Assembly (NCBI RefSeq): GCF_001544555.2 | Contig: NZ_FCOK02000004.1 | Span: 1 to 64,000, forward strand | Direction: 5' to 3' | Length of the DNA stretch: 64,000 nucleotides | DNA from: Caballeronia udeis | Lineage (GTDB): Bacteria > Pseudomonadota > Gammaproteobacteria > Burkholderiales > Burkholderiaceae | Part shown: one piece after another, positions 27,077 to 35,303 of the stretch | How the letters are laid out: each line of letters begins with the position of its first letter | Numbering within the stretch: position 1 is the stretch's first letter | The notes under the pieces: model-generated | What the model saw: only the letters and a program-made list of their open reading frames with translations | The model's database searches: none | Told to the model about the DNA's origin: nothing | Program-made: the position numbers and the translations under genes

Positions 27077-27991
27077 TTAACCCAGGCTTCTGGAGTAACG
27101 ACGCTCCAGAACCCGGTAGTACGTGATCATGATCACGAGGTTCGCGATCAGCAACAGGATCGCGATGGTCGCGCCCAGCGGCCAGTTCAGCGAGCCGAGG
27201 AATTCGTCGTAGACAGCGGTGGCCGCCACTTTCAGGCGGCGGCCGCCAAGCAGGCCGGGAATCGCAAACGCGCTCGCCGACAAACCGAACACCATCAGGC
27301 TGCCCGACAAAATGCCCGGCGCGATCTGCGGCAACACGATGCGCCGCAACGTGGTTGCCGGTGACGCCATCAGCGAGAGCGCAGCGTTTTCCACTTGCGG
27401 GTCGAGCTTCTGCAGCGAGGTCCAGACGGGGATCACCATGAACGGCAGCATCACGTGAACGAGCGCAATCACGATCGCGAAGGTGGTGTATTCCAGCTTG
27501 TACGGACCGAGGCCAAAGAGTCCGAAGAACTGATTCACGATACCGCCGGTGTTGAGCAGCATGCTCCAGCCGAACGCACGCACCACGACTGAAACAAGCA
27601 ACGGTGCGAGGATCACAAGCAGGAACATCGAACGCCACGGGTCACGCATGCGGTACAGCACGTACGCTTCGGGCGCACCAATCGCGACGCACAGCAAGGT
27701 GGTCAGGATCGCGATGCCGAAGGTCCGCGCAAAAATGGTCTGGTAATAGCTGTCCGTCAGCACTTCGGCATAGTTGCCGAACTGGAACGCCGCGATCGGG
27801 CCGCTGGCCGGATCGAAGCGATAGAACGTCAGCACAATGGTCATTGCGAGCGGCGTCAGCACGAGGACCGCGAAGAGGATGAAGGCAGGCAGGCTCATCA
27901 GCCACGGCGGCACGAACGCATGCCAGGGCGCGCGGTCTTTCTTCAGCGCACCGCTATCTTCAGGGCCGGTGGAATCGATCGTACTAGCCAT
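27077..27991 (-). CDS. ABC transporter permease (PotB-like)
   Basis: A 304-residue permease with a polar N-terminus of about 35 residues, a first helix LPAFILFAVLVLTPLAMTI and the EAA loop ENAALSLMASPATTLRRIVLPQIAPG. The ATG overlaps the ATPase stop by eight bases. It pairs with the PotC-like permease that follows. Confidence 0.88.
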   Translation of the reverse strand: MASTIDSTGPEDSGALKKDRAPWHAFVPPWLMSLPAFILFAVLVLTPLAMTIVLTFYRFDPASGPIAAFQFGNYAEVLTDSYYQTIFARTFGIAILTTLLCVAIGAPEAYVLYRMRDPWRSMFLLVILAPLLVSVVVRAFGWSMLLNTGGIVNQFFGLFGLGPYKLEYTTFAIVIALVHVMLPFMVIPVWTSLQKLDPQVENAALSLMASPATTLRRIVLPQIAPGILSGSLMVFGLSASAFAIPGLLGGRRLKVAATAVYDEFLGSLNWPLGATIAILLLIANLVIMITYYRVLERRYSRSLG

Positions 27992-29060
27992 GGCTCGCTT
28001 CCTGGATCACGCGCACGGCGTCACGATGCCAGTCGATGCCGACCATCGCGCCCTCCGCCACCGGCTCCGTACCTTCGTTCTGGCTACAGACCAGCACTTC
28101 GCCAATCGCGGTATCCACACGATAAAGCCATTGGCTGCCGAGGAAAAAGCGGCTGGTGACAGTCGCCGTCAAGCGCCCCGTGCCCACCTCGCACAAGTGC
28201 AGTTTTTCCGGACGGATGCACAAGGTCACCGTATCGCCTTCGCGCCACACCGTGCCCGCATCGATGCAGGCAATGCCGGTCAGGTCATGCCCGAGATCCA
28301 CATGCACTTCGTTGTGACGCGCCTCGGTCACCTTACCCGCCAGCATGTTCGCCTTGCCGATAAACTGCGAGACAAACCGGTTCTCCGGTCGCTCATACGC
28401 GCGATACGGCGAGTCCACCTGCGTCACGCGCCCTGCCTCCATCACGACCACGCGGTCGCTGATGGACAGCGCTTCCGACTGATCGTGGGTAACCATGACC
28501 GTAGTCGTGCCGACCTTGCGCTGAATCCCGCGCAATTCGAACTGCATCTCTTCGCGCAGCTTGGCGTCGAGGTTGGACATGGGTTCATCGAGCAGCAGCA
28601 CCGGCGGCTGGATCACCAGCGCGCGCGCAATGGCAACCCGTTGCCGCTGACCACCCGACAGTTCACGCGGATACCGCGCCGCGAGCGCATCGAGCCGCAC
28701 GAGCGCCAGGGTCTCGCGAATCCGCTCCGCACATTCAGCCTTGCCGACGCCCCGCATTTCGAGGCCGAAGCCGACGTTCTGCGCCACCGTCATGTGCGGA
28801 AACAGCGCGTAGCTCTGGAACACCACGCCCAGGCCGCGCTTGTTCGGCCGCACGTTCGTGATGTCGCGGCCGTCGAGTGAAATCCGTCCGCGCGTTACGT
28901 CGATAAAACCAGCGATCATTTGCAGCGTCGTGGTCTTGCCGCAGCCTGAAGGCCCCAGCAGGGAAACGAATTCGCCTTTTTCAACCGAGAGGCTCACGTC
29001 GCTCACGGCGTTCAGGTCGCCGTAGGCTTTTGTCAGTTTGTCCAGCACGAGAAACGACAC
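27984..29060 (-). CDS. ABC transporter ATP-binding protein (PotA-like), GTG start
   Basis: A 358-residue ATPase and first gene of the seven-gene operon. GTG 29060 is chosen because GGAGG lies six bases upstream and the family begins at SFLVLDKLTKAYGD; the longer frame to 29135 adds an unlikely hydrophobic extension. Walker A GPSGCGKTT, Q-loop VFQSYALFPHMTV, signature [15 protein letters not shown], Walker B LLLDEPMSNLDAK and switch VTHDQSEA are present, with a TOBE region after about 240. Confidence 0.88.
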   Translation of the reverse strand: MSFLVLDKLTKAYGDLNAVSDVSLSVEKGEFVSLLGPSGCGKTTTLQMIAGFIDVTRGRISLDGRDITNVRPNKRGLGVVFQSYALFPHMTVAQNVGFGLEMRGVGKAECAERIRETLALVRLDALAARYPRELSGGQRQRVAIARALVIQPPVLLLDEPMSNLDAKLREEMQFELRGIQRKVGTTTVMVTHDQSEALSISDRVVVMEAGRVTQVDSPYRAYERPENRFVSQFIGKANMLAGKVTEARHNEVHVDLGHDLTGIACIDAGTVWREGDTVTLCIRPEKLHLCEVGTGRLTATVTSRFFLGSQWLYRVDTAIGEVLVCSQNEGTEPVAEGAMVGIDWHRDAVRVIQEASHG

Positions 29061-29355
29061 GGTGGCCTCCAGGGTCTGGCGGAAAAACAGTTGAACGGTC
29101 GCGAGTATTTGCACGAACGCAAAAGCAAACACCACGCGAAGACAGGCGGAACGCGCTTCTTATGCGAAGCGCGTCATGGGACAGGGTCGAGACAGGTTCA
29201 CGCGCAACAACCGGGGATGACCGCGGAGGCCTGACGTCCGCTTAAGCGCCGCGGTTCGCGTGCGCCCAAGCGGATGAAAGGAGTTGGCGTCAGGGGTGGG
29301 ACGCCAGGTTGATGTCTCGTTTTGATTCTTCTTTTAACGCTACTGCAAACTCAGG
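29061..29355 (-). promoter_or_regulatory. Promoter/leader of the importer-dehydrogenase operon with two hairpins
   Basis: ACGCGCTTC (29151-29159) and GAAGCGCGT (29166-29174) form a 9-bp stem in the leader, about 90 bases before GTG 29060. TGGCGTC (29285-29291) and GACGCCA (29300-29306) form a 7-bp stem just past the aldehyde dehydrogenase stop, followed on the reverse strand by a CTCCTTTC stretch, so it may be a weak terminator. No gene is supported. Confidence 0.35.
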
Positions 29356-30873
29356 TCAGACGTCGAACTTCACGCCTTGCGCAAGCGGCAGCTCACGGCT
29401 GTAGTTGATCGTGTTGGTCGCGCGGCGCATATAACCCTTCCACGCATCGGAGCCCGATTCGCGGCCGCCGCCGGTTTCCTTTTCACCGCCGAACGCGCCG
29501 CCAATTTCTGCGCCGCTCGTGCCAATGTTCACGTTCACAATGCCGCAATCGCTGCCCGCCGCCGACATGAACTGCTCGGCTTCGCGAATGTCGTTCGTGA
29601 AGATCGCCGACGACAAACCCTGCGGCACGCCGTTTTGCAGTTGCAGCGCGTCAGCGAAGTCGTCGTAGGTCATCACGTAGAGGATCGGCGCGAAGGTCTC
29701 GCGTTCGACCACAGCCGTTTGTGCGGGCATGCGCACGAACGCGGGGCGCACGTAGTAAGCATCGGCGTGGCCGCCTACGTCCACTCGCTCGCCGCCCTTC
29801 ACATTGCCGCCTTGCTCGCGGGCATCACCCAATGCCTTCTGCATGGCGTCGAACGCGGCGCGGTCGACCAGCGGACCGACGAGCGTATCGGCTTCAAGCG
29901 GGCTACCCACTTTCACTGATCCAAACGCTTTTTCCAGGCGCGGCAGCAACTGGTCGACCACGCTGGTATGCACGATCAGGCGACGCAGCGTCGTGCAACG
30001 CTGACCCGCCGTACCGACTGCCGAGAAGGTCACGCCGCGCACGACCAGATCCAGGTCAGCGCTGGGCGCGACGATCACTGCATTGTTGCCGCCGAGTTCC
30101 AGGATGCTGCGGCCCAGGCGCTTCGCCAGCACTTGCGCCACTTCAATCCCCATGCGCACGCTGCCGGTCGCGCTGACCAGCGGCACCTTGGGCGACTCGG
30201 TCAGCACCTGGCCGACATCGCGTGCGCCGAGCAGCAACTGGCTCAGGCCTTCGGGTGCTACGCCCGGATGAGTCTTGTCGAATTCACGCAAAGCCTTTTC
30301 AAACAGCGCGTGGCAGGCGATAGCCGTCAACGGAGTTTTTTCCGACGGCTTCCAGACCACGGCGTCGCCGCAGACAAACGCGAGCGCCGCATTCCACGAC
30401 CACACCGCGACCGGGAAGTTGAACGCGGAGATCACGCCGACCACACCCAGCGGATGCCACGTTTCCATCATCCGGTGACCCGGACGCTCGGACGCGATCG
30501 TCAGGCCGTAAAGCTGGCGCGACAGGCCGACAGCGAAGTCACAGATATCGATCATTTCCTGCACTTCGCCCAGGCCTTCGGATGTGATCTTGCCGGCTTC
30601 CAGCGTGACGAGGCTGCCGAGCGCGGCTTTGTGTTCGCGCAGCACGTTACCGAAAACGCGCACGAGTTCGCCGCGCTGCGGCGCGGGCACGGTGCGCCAT
30701 TTGAGGAAAGCGGCGCGGGCAGCGTCGATCTTGCGGGCGGCATCGGCGGGAGAATCTACGGCCAGTCCGGCCAGCGTTGCACCGTCAAGCGGCGAACGCG
30801 CCGTCAGGGCGTTGCCCTTCCATTGACCGAGGTCTACACCGAGTGCGCCAAGAATATCGTTCAGTTTCATCAC
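29356..30873 (-). CDS. amaB: Aldehyde dehydrogenase, ALDH7 type (2-aminoadipate-6-semialdehyde dehydrogenase)
   Basis: A 505-residue NAD-dependent dehydrogenase. Asn152 (SAFNFPVAVW), Glu259 (LELGGNN) and catalytic Cys293 (GTAGQRCTT) are in place. The GTSGAEIGGAFGGEKETGGGRESGSDAWKGYMRR C-terminus is the hallmark of antiquitin/ALDH7 enzymes, which oxidise 2-aminoadipate semialdehyde (open form of piperideine-6-carboxylate) to 2-aminoadipate. Its neighbours supply the preceding and following steps: a cyclic-amine dehydrogenase, a LysN-like aminotransferase and an HglS-like enzyme. The start is ATG 30873 or the next codon. Confidence 0.88.
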   Translation of the reverse strand: MMKLNDILGALGVDLGQWKGNALTARSPLDGATLAGLAVDSPADAARKIDAARAAFLKWRTVPAPQRGELVRVFGNVLREHKAALGSLVTLEAGKITSEGLGEVQEMIDICDFAVGLSRQLYGLTIASERPGHRMMETWHPLGVVGVISAFNFPVAVWSWNAALAFVCGDAVVWKPSEKTPLTAIACHALFEKALREFDKTHPGVAPEGLSQLLLGARDVGQVLTESPKVPLVSATGSVRMGIEVAQVLAKRLGRSILELGGNNAVIVAPSADLDLVVRGVTFSAVGTAGQRCTTLRRLIVHTSVVDQLLPRLEKAFGSVKVGSPLEADTLVGPLVDRAAFDAMQKALGDAREQGGNVKGGERVDVGGHADAYYVRPAFVRMPAQTAVVERETFAPILYVMTYDDFADALQLQNGVPQGLSSAIFTNDIREAEQFMSAAGSDCGIVNVNIGTSGAEIGGAFGGEKETGGGRESGSDAWKGYMRRATNTINYSRELPLAQGVKFDV

Positions 30874-31170
30874 TTCCTCTCTATGTCGGGTGGCTGCCGG
30901 GCAAGGCGGCGCAGCTTGGGGCCGCAGTCCGTCAGTGCCGCTCTGGAACCCGCTCCGGCGCTTGAATGGTCACATTCGCCGGAACAGAGTTTCAGGGCTT
31001 AAAAAAACCGCTGCAATTGATTAATCGGCACGACTTGGTGCGCTGGAGGAACCAACCATGCTCAAAATACCCAGCCCAAGCCGTCATCAGCGTTCAGGTT
31101 ACGCGATTAGAACGCGTTTCACCGCATCTGGCGAGCCATACGGTGGCTTGCCCGCGCGTCTGCACCCGGT
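30874..31170 (-). promoter_or_regulatory. Promoter region of the ALDH7 gene with a CAATTGAT motif
   Basis: No gene is supported. The element GCTGCAATTGAT at about 31010-31021 is closely matched by GCTGCACAATTGAT at 33494-33507, in front of the hglS-like gene and its divergent LysR. A shared regulator for both transcription units is plausible. Confidence 0.35.
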
Positions 31171-32388
31171 CTAGCGGTTCGCCAGCGCGAGCTTGAGCCG
31201 CCGCACGCCTTCGAACACTTCGGCCTCGCCCGGCGCGGCGGCAAATGAAAGCCGCATGCTCGACTCGTCCGGATCGCGCACATAGAACGCCGGTCCGGGA
31301 ACGTAGATCACGTTCTGTTCGATCGCGCGCTTGAGCAGCGCGGCAGACTGCCGGCCGCCCGTCAGTCGCGCCCAGATGAACATGCCGCCCTCGGGCATCA
31401 CGTAGTCAATCTCGTCGGGAACAAACTGGCGCAGCGCGCTCGACAACGCCTCGCAACGCTTGCGATAAGCCAGCGCAATCGTGTGCAGGTGTTCCGCGAG
31501 ACGCCCGCGCTCCAGATAATGGCGCGCCGTTTCCTGCGCGAGCGGCGAGGTGCAGAGATCGCTGGTCTGTTTGGCGACGAGCATGCGGCGTGTGATGGCG
31601 GGCGGCGCAATCGCCCAGCCGACGCGCAAGCCCGGCGCCACAATCTTCGAGAGGCTGCCGAAATACACGAGCCAGTCGCTTGCGCCCAGAATGGCATCGG
31701 CGAATGCGGTAATGGGTTTCACCGGCTCACCCGAGAATCGCAGTTCGCCATACGGGTCATCTTCGACCAGCACGAAACGAAACCGCATTGCAAGCCGCGC
31801 AAGCGCTTCGCGACGCGCCGACGGCAAGGTCGCGCCCGTCGGGTTGGCGAAGGTCGGCACCGTGTAGAGCAGCTTTGGCCGCCTCGACGGATCGAGCGCT
31901 TCGAGTTGAATGGCAAGCGCATCGACATCGATACCCTGCGCGTCGGTGCGCACCGGGATGAGATTTGCGCCCGCGAGCCGCAGCGCCTGGATCGCGGCCG
32001 GATAAGCCGGCTCTTCAATCAGCACCGCGTCACCCGGTGCGACCAGGATCTTGATCAGCAGGTCGAGACCCTGCTGCGACCCCGTGGTCACGATCACGTC
32101 GTCCACGTCGCGCGTCACGCCACGATCGCTCATTAACCGCAGGATCTGGCGGCGCAGAGCGGGGGATCCTGCCGTGTCGCCATATTGCAGGCACGCGACC
32201 GGATCGGACGAATACGCGTCTTCCAGCGCCTGGCCAATCCCCGCCCGGTCGAAAAGATCCTTCGACGGATATCCGCCCGCAAACGAAATCATCCCGGGCC
32301 GGCTGAGGTACTTGAAAAGCTCACGGATCGCGGAGCCTTGCGGCGCCTTGAACGGTTCCGTGAAATCGTAGAGGTCGGAGGAGTTCAC
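31171..32388 (-). CDS. PLP-dependent aminotransferase (LysN-like, 2-aminoadipate transaminase)
   Basis: A 405-residue fold-type I aminotransferase. YGDTAGSPALRRQI, TTGSQQGLDLL, TVPTFANPTGATL, VLVEDDPYGELRF and Lys248 (FGSLSKIVAPGLRVGW), which forms the Schiff base, match the MocR-type/LysN group. That group converts 2-aminoadipate to 2-oxoadipate. It overlaps the HglS-like gene by four bases, so its product 2-oxoadipate would be used directly by the product of the coupled gene. Confidence 0.85.
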   Translation of the reverse strand: MNSSDLYDFTEPFKAPQGSAIRELFKYLSRPGMISFAGGYPSKDLFDRAGIGQALEDAYSSDPVACLQYGDTAGSPALRRQILRLMSDRGVTRDVDDVIVTTGSQQGLDLLIKILVAPGDAVLIEEPAYPAAIQALRLAGANLIPVRTDAQGIDVDALAIQLEALDPSRRPKLLYTVPTFANPTGATLPSARREALARLAMRFRFVLVEDDPYGELRFSGEPVKPITAFADAILGASDWLVYFGSLSKIVAPGLRVGWAIAPPAITRRMLVAKQTSDLCTSPLAQETARHYLERGRLAEHLHTIALAYRKRCEALSSALRQFVPDEIDYVMPEGGMFIWARLTGGRQSAALLKRAIEQNVIYVPGPAFYVRDPDESSMRLSFAAAPGEAEVFEGVRRLKLALANR

Positions 32389-33404
32389 GCGGCCGCCGTC
32401 ATCTTGAAGATGCCGGTGGCGTTGCCGGCATCGAAACCGAGATCGAGCCTGGCTCGCCCAGTAGCCTCGTCCATGACCGCGTCGCGGCTGATGAACTCGT
32501 AGAACGAGCCCGGCACGTCGCGTTCGATCCGTGCACCGTCGGCACCGATAAACTCGCGGCGCACGGGGTCGGCGCGAAACGCCGTCTGGCGCACCCGGCC
32601 CGACTTCGAAATTTCAACGCTGTCCTTGATCGGACGGCCGAGGACGCGCTGGGCATCGGCGACGGCAAAGACATCGTCCACGCGGTCGGTCGCATGATTG
32701 AACGCGTTGCCTTCGGTTGCGATCCACGCCATTTCCGCCGACTCGGCGCGCAGCGTTTCATAGTCCGTCATACGCGGCACCGGGTGCTGGCGCTCGAAAC
32801 AACGCACGAGTACCGGCAACAGGTCGAGGGCGGTTGCCAGCGGCAACGAACGGTCGCGCTCCAGTTCCGCCAGCGACGCAACCGCTTGCGGCGTGAGCGG
32901 ATCGACGCTCTGGCCGATCACGTTCGTTACCGCTTGCTGGAACTCGGGGCTGAAGCGCTCGGGATGCAACTCACTCACGAAGTACTGCGCGATTTCATCG
33001 GGGGCATCGATGTGCATGTACGAGCGCCCCGTCATCTTGATGCGATCGAGCGGATATGTGCCGTTCAGCACGAAACCCAGCGGCTTCAGGATGCGCGTGA
33101 ACACGGCTTCGCCCGGCGGCAACGCGCCGGATTCGGTCCAGCGCACAGTGCGCAGCGCGCCGTGGTCGAACTGAACGCGGGTTTGCGTGTGTTGAAGGTC
33201 ATCGGTATAAGCGCGGCCCGTCGGCACGCGCTCGAGCAGGCCAGCGAACAAGGCCATGTTCATCGCCTGCGCCAGTTCGGCACGGGTAACCGTACCGGGC
33301 GTAGCGCTGGCGAGTACGGAGGGCAAGTTCATTAATTGCACCAACCCGGTTACATCCGATTCTGGAAGAGCTACGGCGAGCAATGCGGCTAGATTCGGGT
33401 TCAT
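32385..33404 (-). CDS. hglS: DUF1338 / HglS-like 2-oxoadipate dioxygenase-decarboxylase
   Basis: A 339-residue protein. ATG 33404 is chosen (GGAAAACAACC upstream); a frame to 33500 adds no conserved sequence. From memory of Pseudomonas putida HglS, iron is held by His70, His226 and Glu294, with Arg74 binding substrate. Here His81-x3-Arg85, His237 (NAFNHATDRVDD) and Glu303 (FYEFISR) have almost the same spacing (156 and 66 against 156 and 68). HglS converts 2-oxoadipate to 2-hydroxyglutarate and CO2. This version is shorter than the roughly 450-residue P. putida/YdcJ type. First gene of the pair with the aminotransferase. Confidence 0.8.
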   Translation of the reverse strand: MNPNLAALLAVALPESDVTGLVQLMNLPSVLASATPGTVTRAELAQAMNMALFAGLLERVPTGRAYTDDLQHTQTRVQFDHGALRTVRWTESGALPPGEAVFTRILKPLGFVLNGTYPLDRIKMTGRSYMHIDAPDEIAQYFVSELHPERFSPEFQQAVTNVIGQSVDPLTPQAVASLAELERDRSLPLATALDLLPVLVRCFERQHPVPRMTDYETLRAESAEMAWIATEGNAFNHATDRVDDVFAVADAQRVLGRPIKDSVEISKSGRVRQTAFRADPVRREFIGADGARIERDVPGSFYEFISRDAVMDEATGRARLDLGFDAGNATGIFKMTAAA

Positions 33405-33599
33405 TGGTTGTTTTCCGGCTGATCCAGCGTGGTGCGAGCCCCAGGGCCCGGTTCGGCGCTTCAATGGAAGGCGATTCTGGGGCGTGTCGAAAAGCTGCAC
33501 AATTGATATAAACTCACCACTTCATTCTGAAATCGAACCAAGTCGGCTGAAACAGCTTCCGGCCCGTGGCTTTTATAGCGTAATCAGTACAAGGCGAAC
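33405..33599. promoter_or_regulatory. Divergent promoter region between hglS-like gene and LysR
   Basis: It contains GCTGCACAATTGATAT at about 33494-33509, sharing CAATTGAT with the site in front of the ALDH7 gene. The following ATAAACTCACCACTTCATT is AT-rich as expected of a promoter. Position between divergent genes suits a LysR binding site. Confidence 0.35.
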
Positions 33600-34517
33600 A
33601 TGAGAAAAGGCATTCCCAACCTGGTTGCCCTGCAGATCTTCGAGGCCGCCGCGCGCCACGAGAGCTTCACCCGCGCCGCCAATGAGCTCGCGCTCACGCA
33701 AAGCGCGGTGTGCCGCCAGGTCGCGGGACTGGAAAGCCGCCTGGGCGTCGCTTTGTTCCTGCGCATCAAGAAGCGCATTGTGCTGACCACGCATGGCCGT
33801 CATTACGCGGCGCTCGTGCGCAAGAATCTCGACCGGATCGAGCGCGACACCCTCGAATTGATGGCGCAGCGCGGCGTGGGACGGATTCTGGAAATAGCGG
33901 TCGTGCCAACACTCGCCAGCCAATGGCTAATCCCGCGCCTGCCGCAATTTCGTGCGCTGCGGCCGGATATCACCGTGAATCTGTCGATACGCACCGAGCC
34001 TTTCCTGTTCAGCGATTCGCCCTTCGACGCCGCGCTTTATTTCGGCGATTCGGTCTGGCCCGGCACGCAGGGGAAGCTGCTGTTTCGCGAGGGCAAGGTC
34101 GTGCCGGTCTGCAGTCCTTCCCTGCTCGCCGGGAATGCGTCCGGTTCTTCTGTTTCGCTTGAGCAGCTCGCCGACTTGCCGCTGCTGCATTTATCGACAC
34201 GGCCCGACGCCTGGCGCACCTGGTTTCGCCTGAACGGGCTGGAGCACGATGTGCGCGCGGTACGCGGCGCGCGCTATGAGTTGTTCACCATGCTCACCAG
34301 CGCGGCTCAGGCGGGTTTGGGCGTCGCGTTGCTGCCGGAGATCTTGCTCGCAGACGAATTGTCGTCCGGCCGGCTGGTCGTGCCGCTGGATAAACCGATG
34401 TCGGGCACGTCGGGTTATTACCTCGTCGCACCCGATGAAATCGCCCACGACGAACCGTTCGTCGCGCTCTCGGATTGGCTGAGTTCGATCGTGCCGCGAA
34501 CGCAAGGCGACGCGTAG
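33600..34517 (+). CDS. LysR-family regulator of the lysine/pipecolate-type cluster
   Basis: A 305-residue LysR protein. The HTH reads LVALQIFEAAARHESFTRAANELALTQSAVCRQVAGLE; the effector domain has the GcvA-like DAALYFGDSVWPG and GLGVALLPEILLADELSSGRL. It is divergent from the hglS-like gene and therefore the likely activator of the catabolic genes. AGGCGAAC precedes the start. Confidence 0.87.
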   Translation: MRKGIPNLVALQIFEAAARHESFTRAANELALTQSAVCRQVAGLESRLGVALFLRIKKRIVLTTHGRHYAALVRKNLDRIERDTLELMAQRGVGRILEIAVVPTLASQWLIPRLPQFRALRPDITVNLSIRTEPFLFSDSPFDAALYFGDSVWPGTQGKLLFREGKVVPVCSPSLLAGNASGSSVSLEQLADLPLLHLSTRPDAWRTWFRLNGLEHDVRAVRGARYELFTMLTSAAQAGLGVALLPEILLADELSSGRLVVPLDKPMSGTSGYYLVAPDEIAHDEPFVALSDWLSSIVPRTQGDA

Positions 34518-34523
34518 ATCAAA

Positions 34524-34832
34524 TTACTACAACCAGCGCGAAACTTGGCGGGGATTGATCTGGCCGTCGAACGATTCAGAGACCAGGGCATGCGTTTGCC
34601 ATGGCAGACCGGGCAAGCCGGCTCAAACAAAACGTCGAATTCGGGGGACATTGGGCACTGGTGCGAATCCTGGAAAGGACGAAGGTCGAACCTGTCGATA
34701 GCGTGACGTTCAACTCACATGGCAAACCACGCCGGCCACGCGAATGATGCGCGTCGCCACGGTCGCGCCACAGGGAAAGGCTTCATCAACGTCGCCGAAC
34801 GCGCAAAAAACCCTCACTTCAACGTAGACGTA
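34524..34832 (+). pseudogene. Degenerate second copy of the TssM C-terminal tail
   Basis: The sequence from TTACTACAACCAGCG onward aligns, with many substitutions and small gaps, to 43603-43893 inside the tssM remnant. Shared landmarks include CTACTACAACCAGCG, CAATGGCAGACCG/CATGGCAGACCG, AAGGTCGA(A/G)CCTGT and ATGATGCGCGT. No open frame survives. Two copies of the same T6SS tail therefore bracket the vgrG island, implying an earlier neighbouring island or a recombination scar. Confidence 0.75.
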
Positions 34833-35303
34833 GCGAGCTCAGCGCCCTTCTACGTGCTTTTCGGCCACCCCTGCATGATCGATCTCCGCCACGTATAAAA
34901 CCGCACGCTTTCTCCGTCGTACGCGTGCATGTCGCTGAACAGACAACGCTTCTAACCGCCGAACCCATGCCATCGGAACGGGAACGGAATCACTCTCAAA
35001 ATTCTCAGTCATTTCTCTTCTCCGATCTACTTTCTCTTTTGATAAGTACAACAAATCTCCCAAAAAATGAAACAGATGATTCGCCTATAAATCCACCAAA
35101 ACCATACTCAGAAAAATCCGAATTTTTGTTTGCGACCATTTGTGACCAAAAGCGCTTCCCCATTTGCGTAAGTTCAACGAACATCCACAAGCATGACTGT
35201 TCATCGAAACATTGAAGGCGAACGTTCTTTGTCTTGCGTTTGTATAGGGCTTTCAAAACGATGCAGGTGGTGGCTTTGCGGGACAAATCAAGGATCGTAA
35301 GAG
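34833..35303. other. AT-rich gap upstream of vgrG
   Basis: No gene is recognised. From about 34990 to 35230 the sequence is much richer in A and T than the surroundings, including TTCTCTTTTGATAAGTACAA and runs of A, and probably holds the vgrG promoter. Short open frames here have no recognisable features. Such AT-rich sequence is a common target of H-NS-type silencing. Confidence 0.4.

Noticed and set aside
34839..35063. Short reverse-strand frame before vgrG
   Set aside because: No domain, no ribosome site, and it crosses the AT-rich promoter region.
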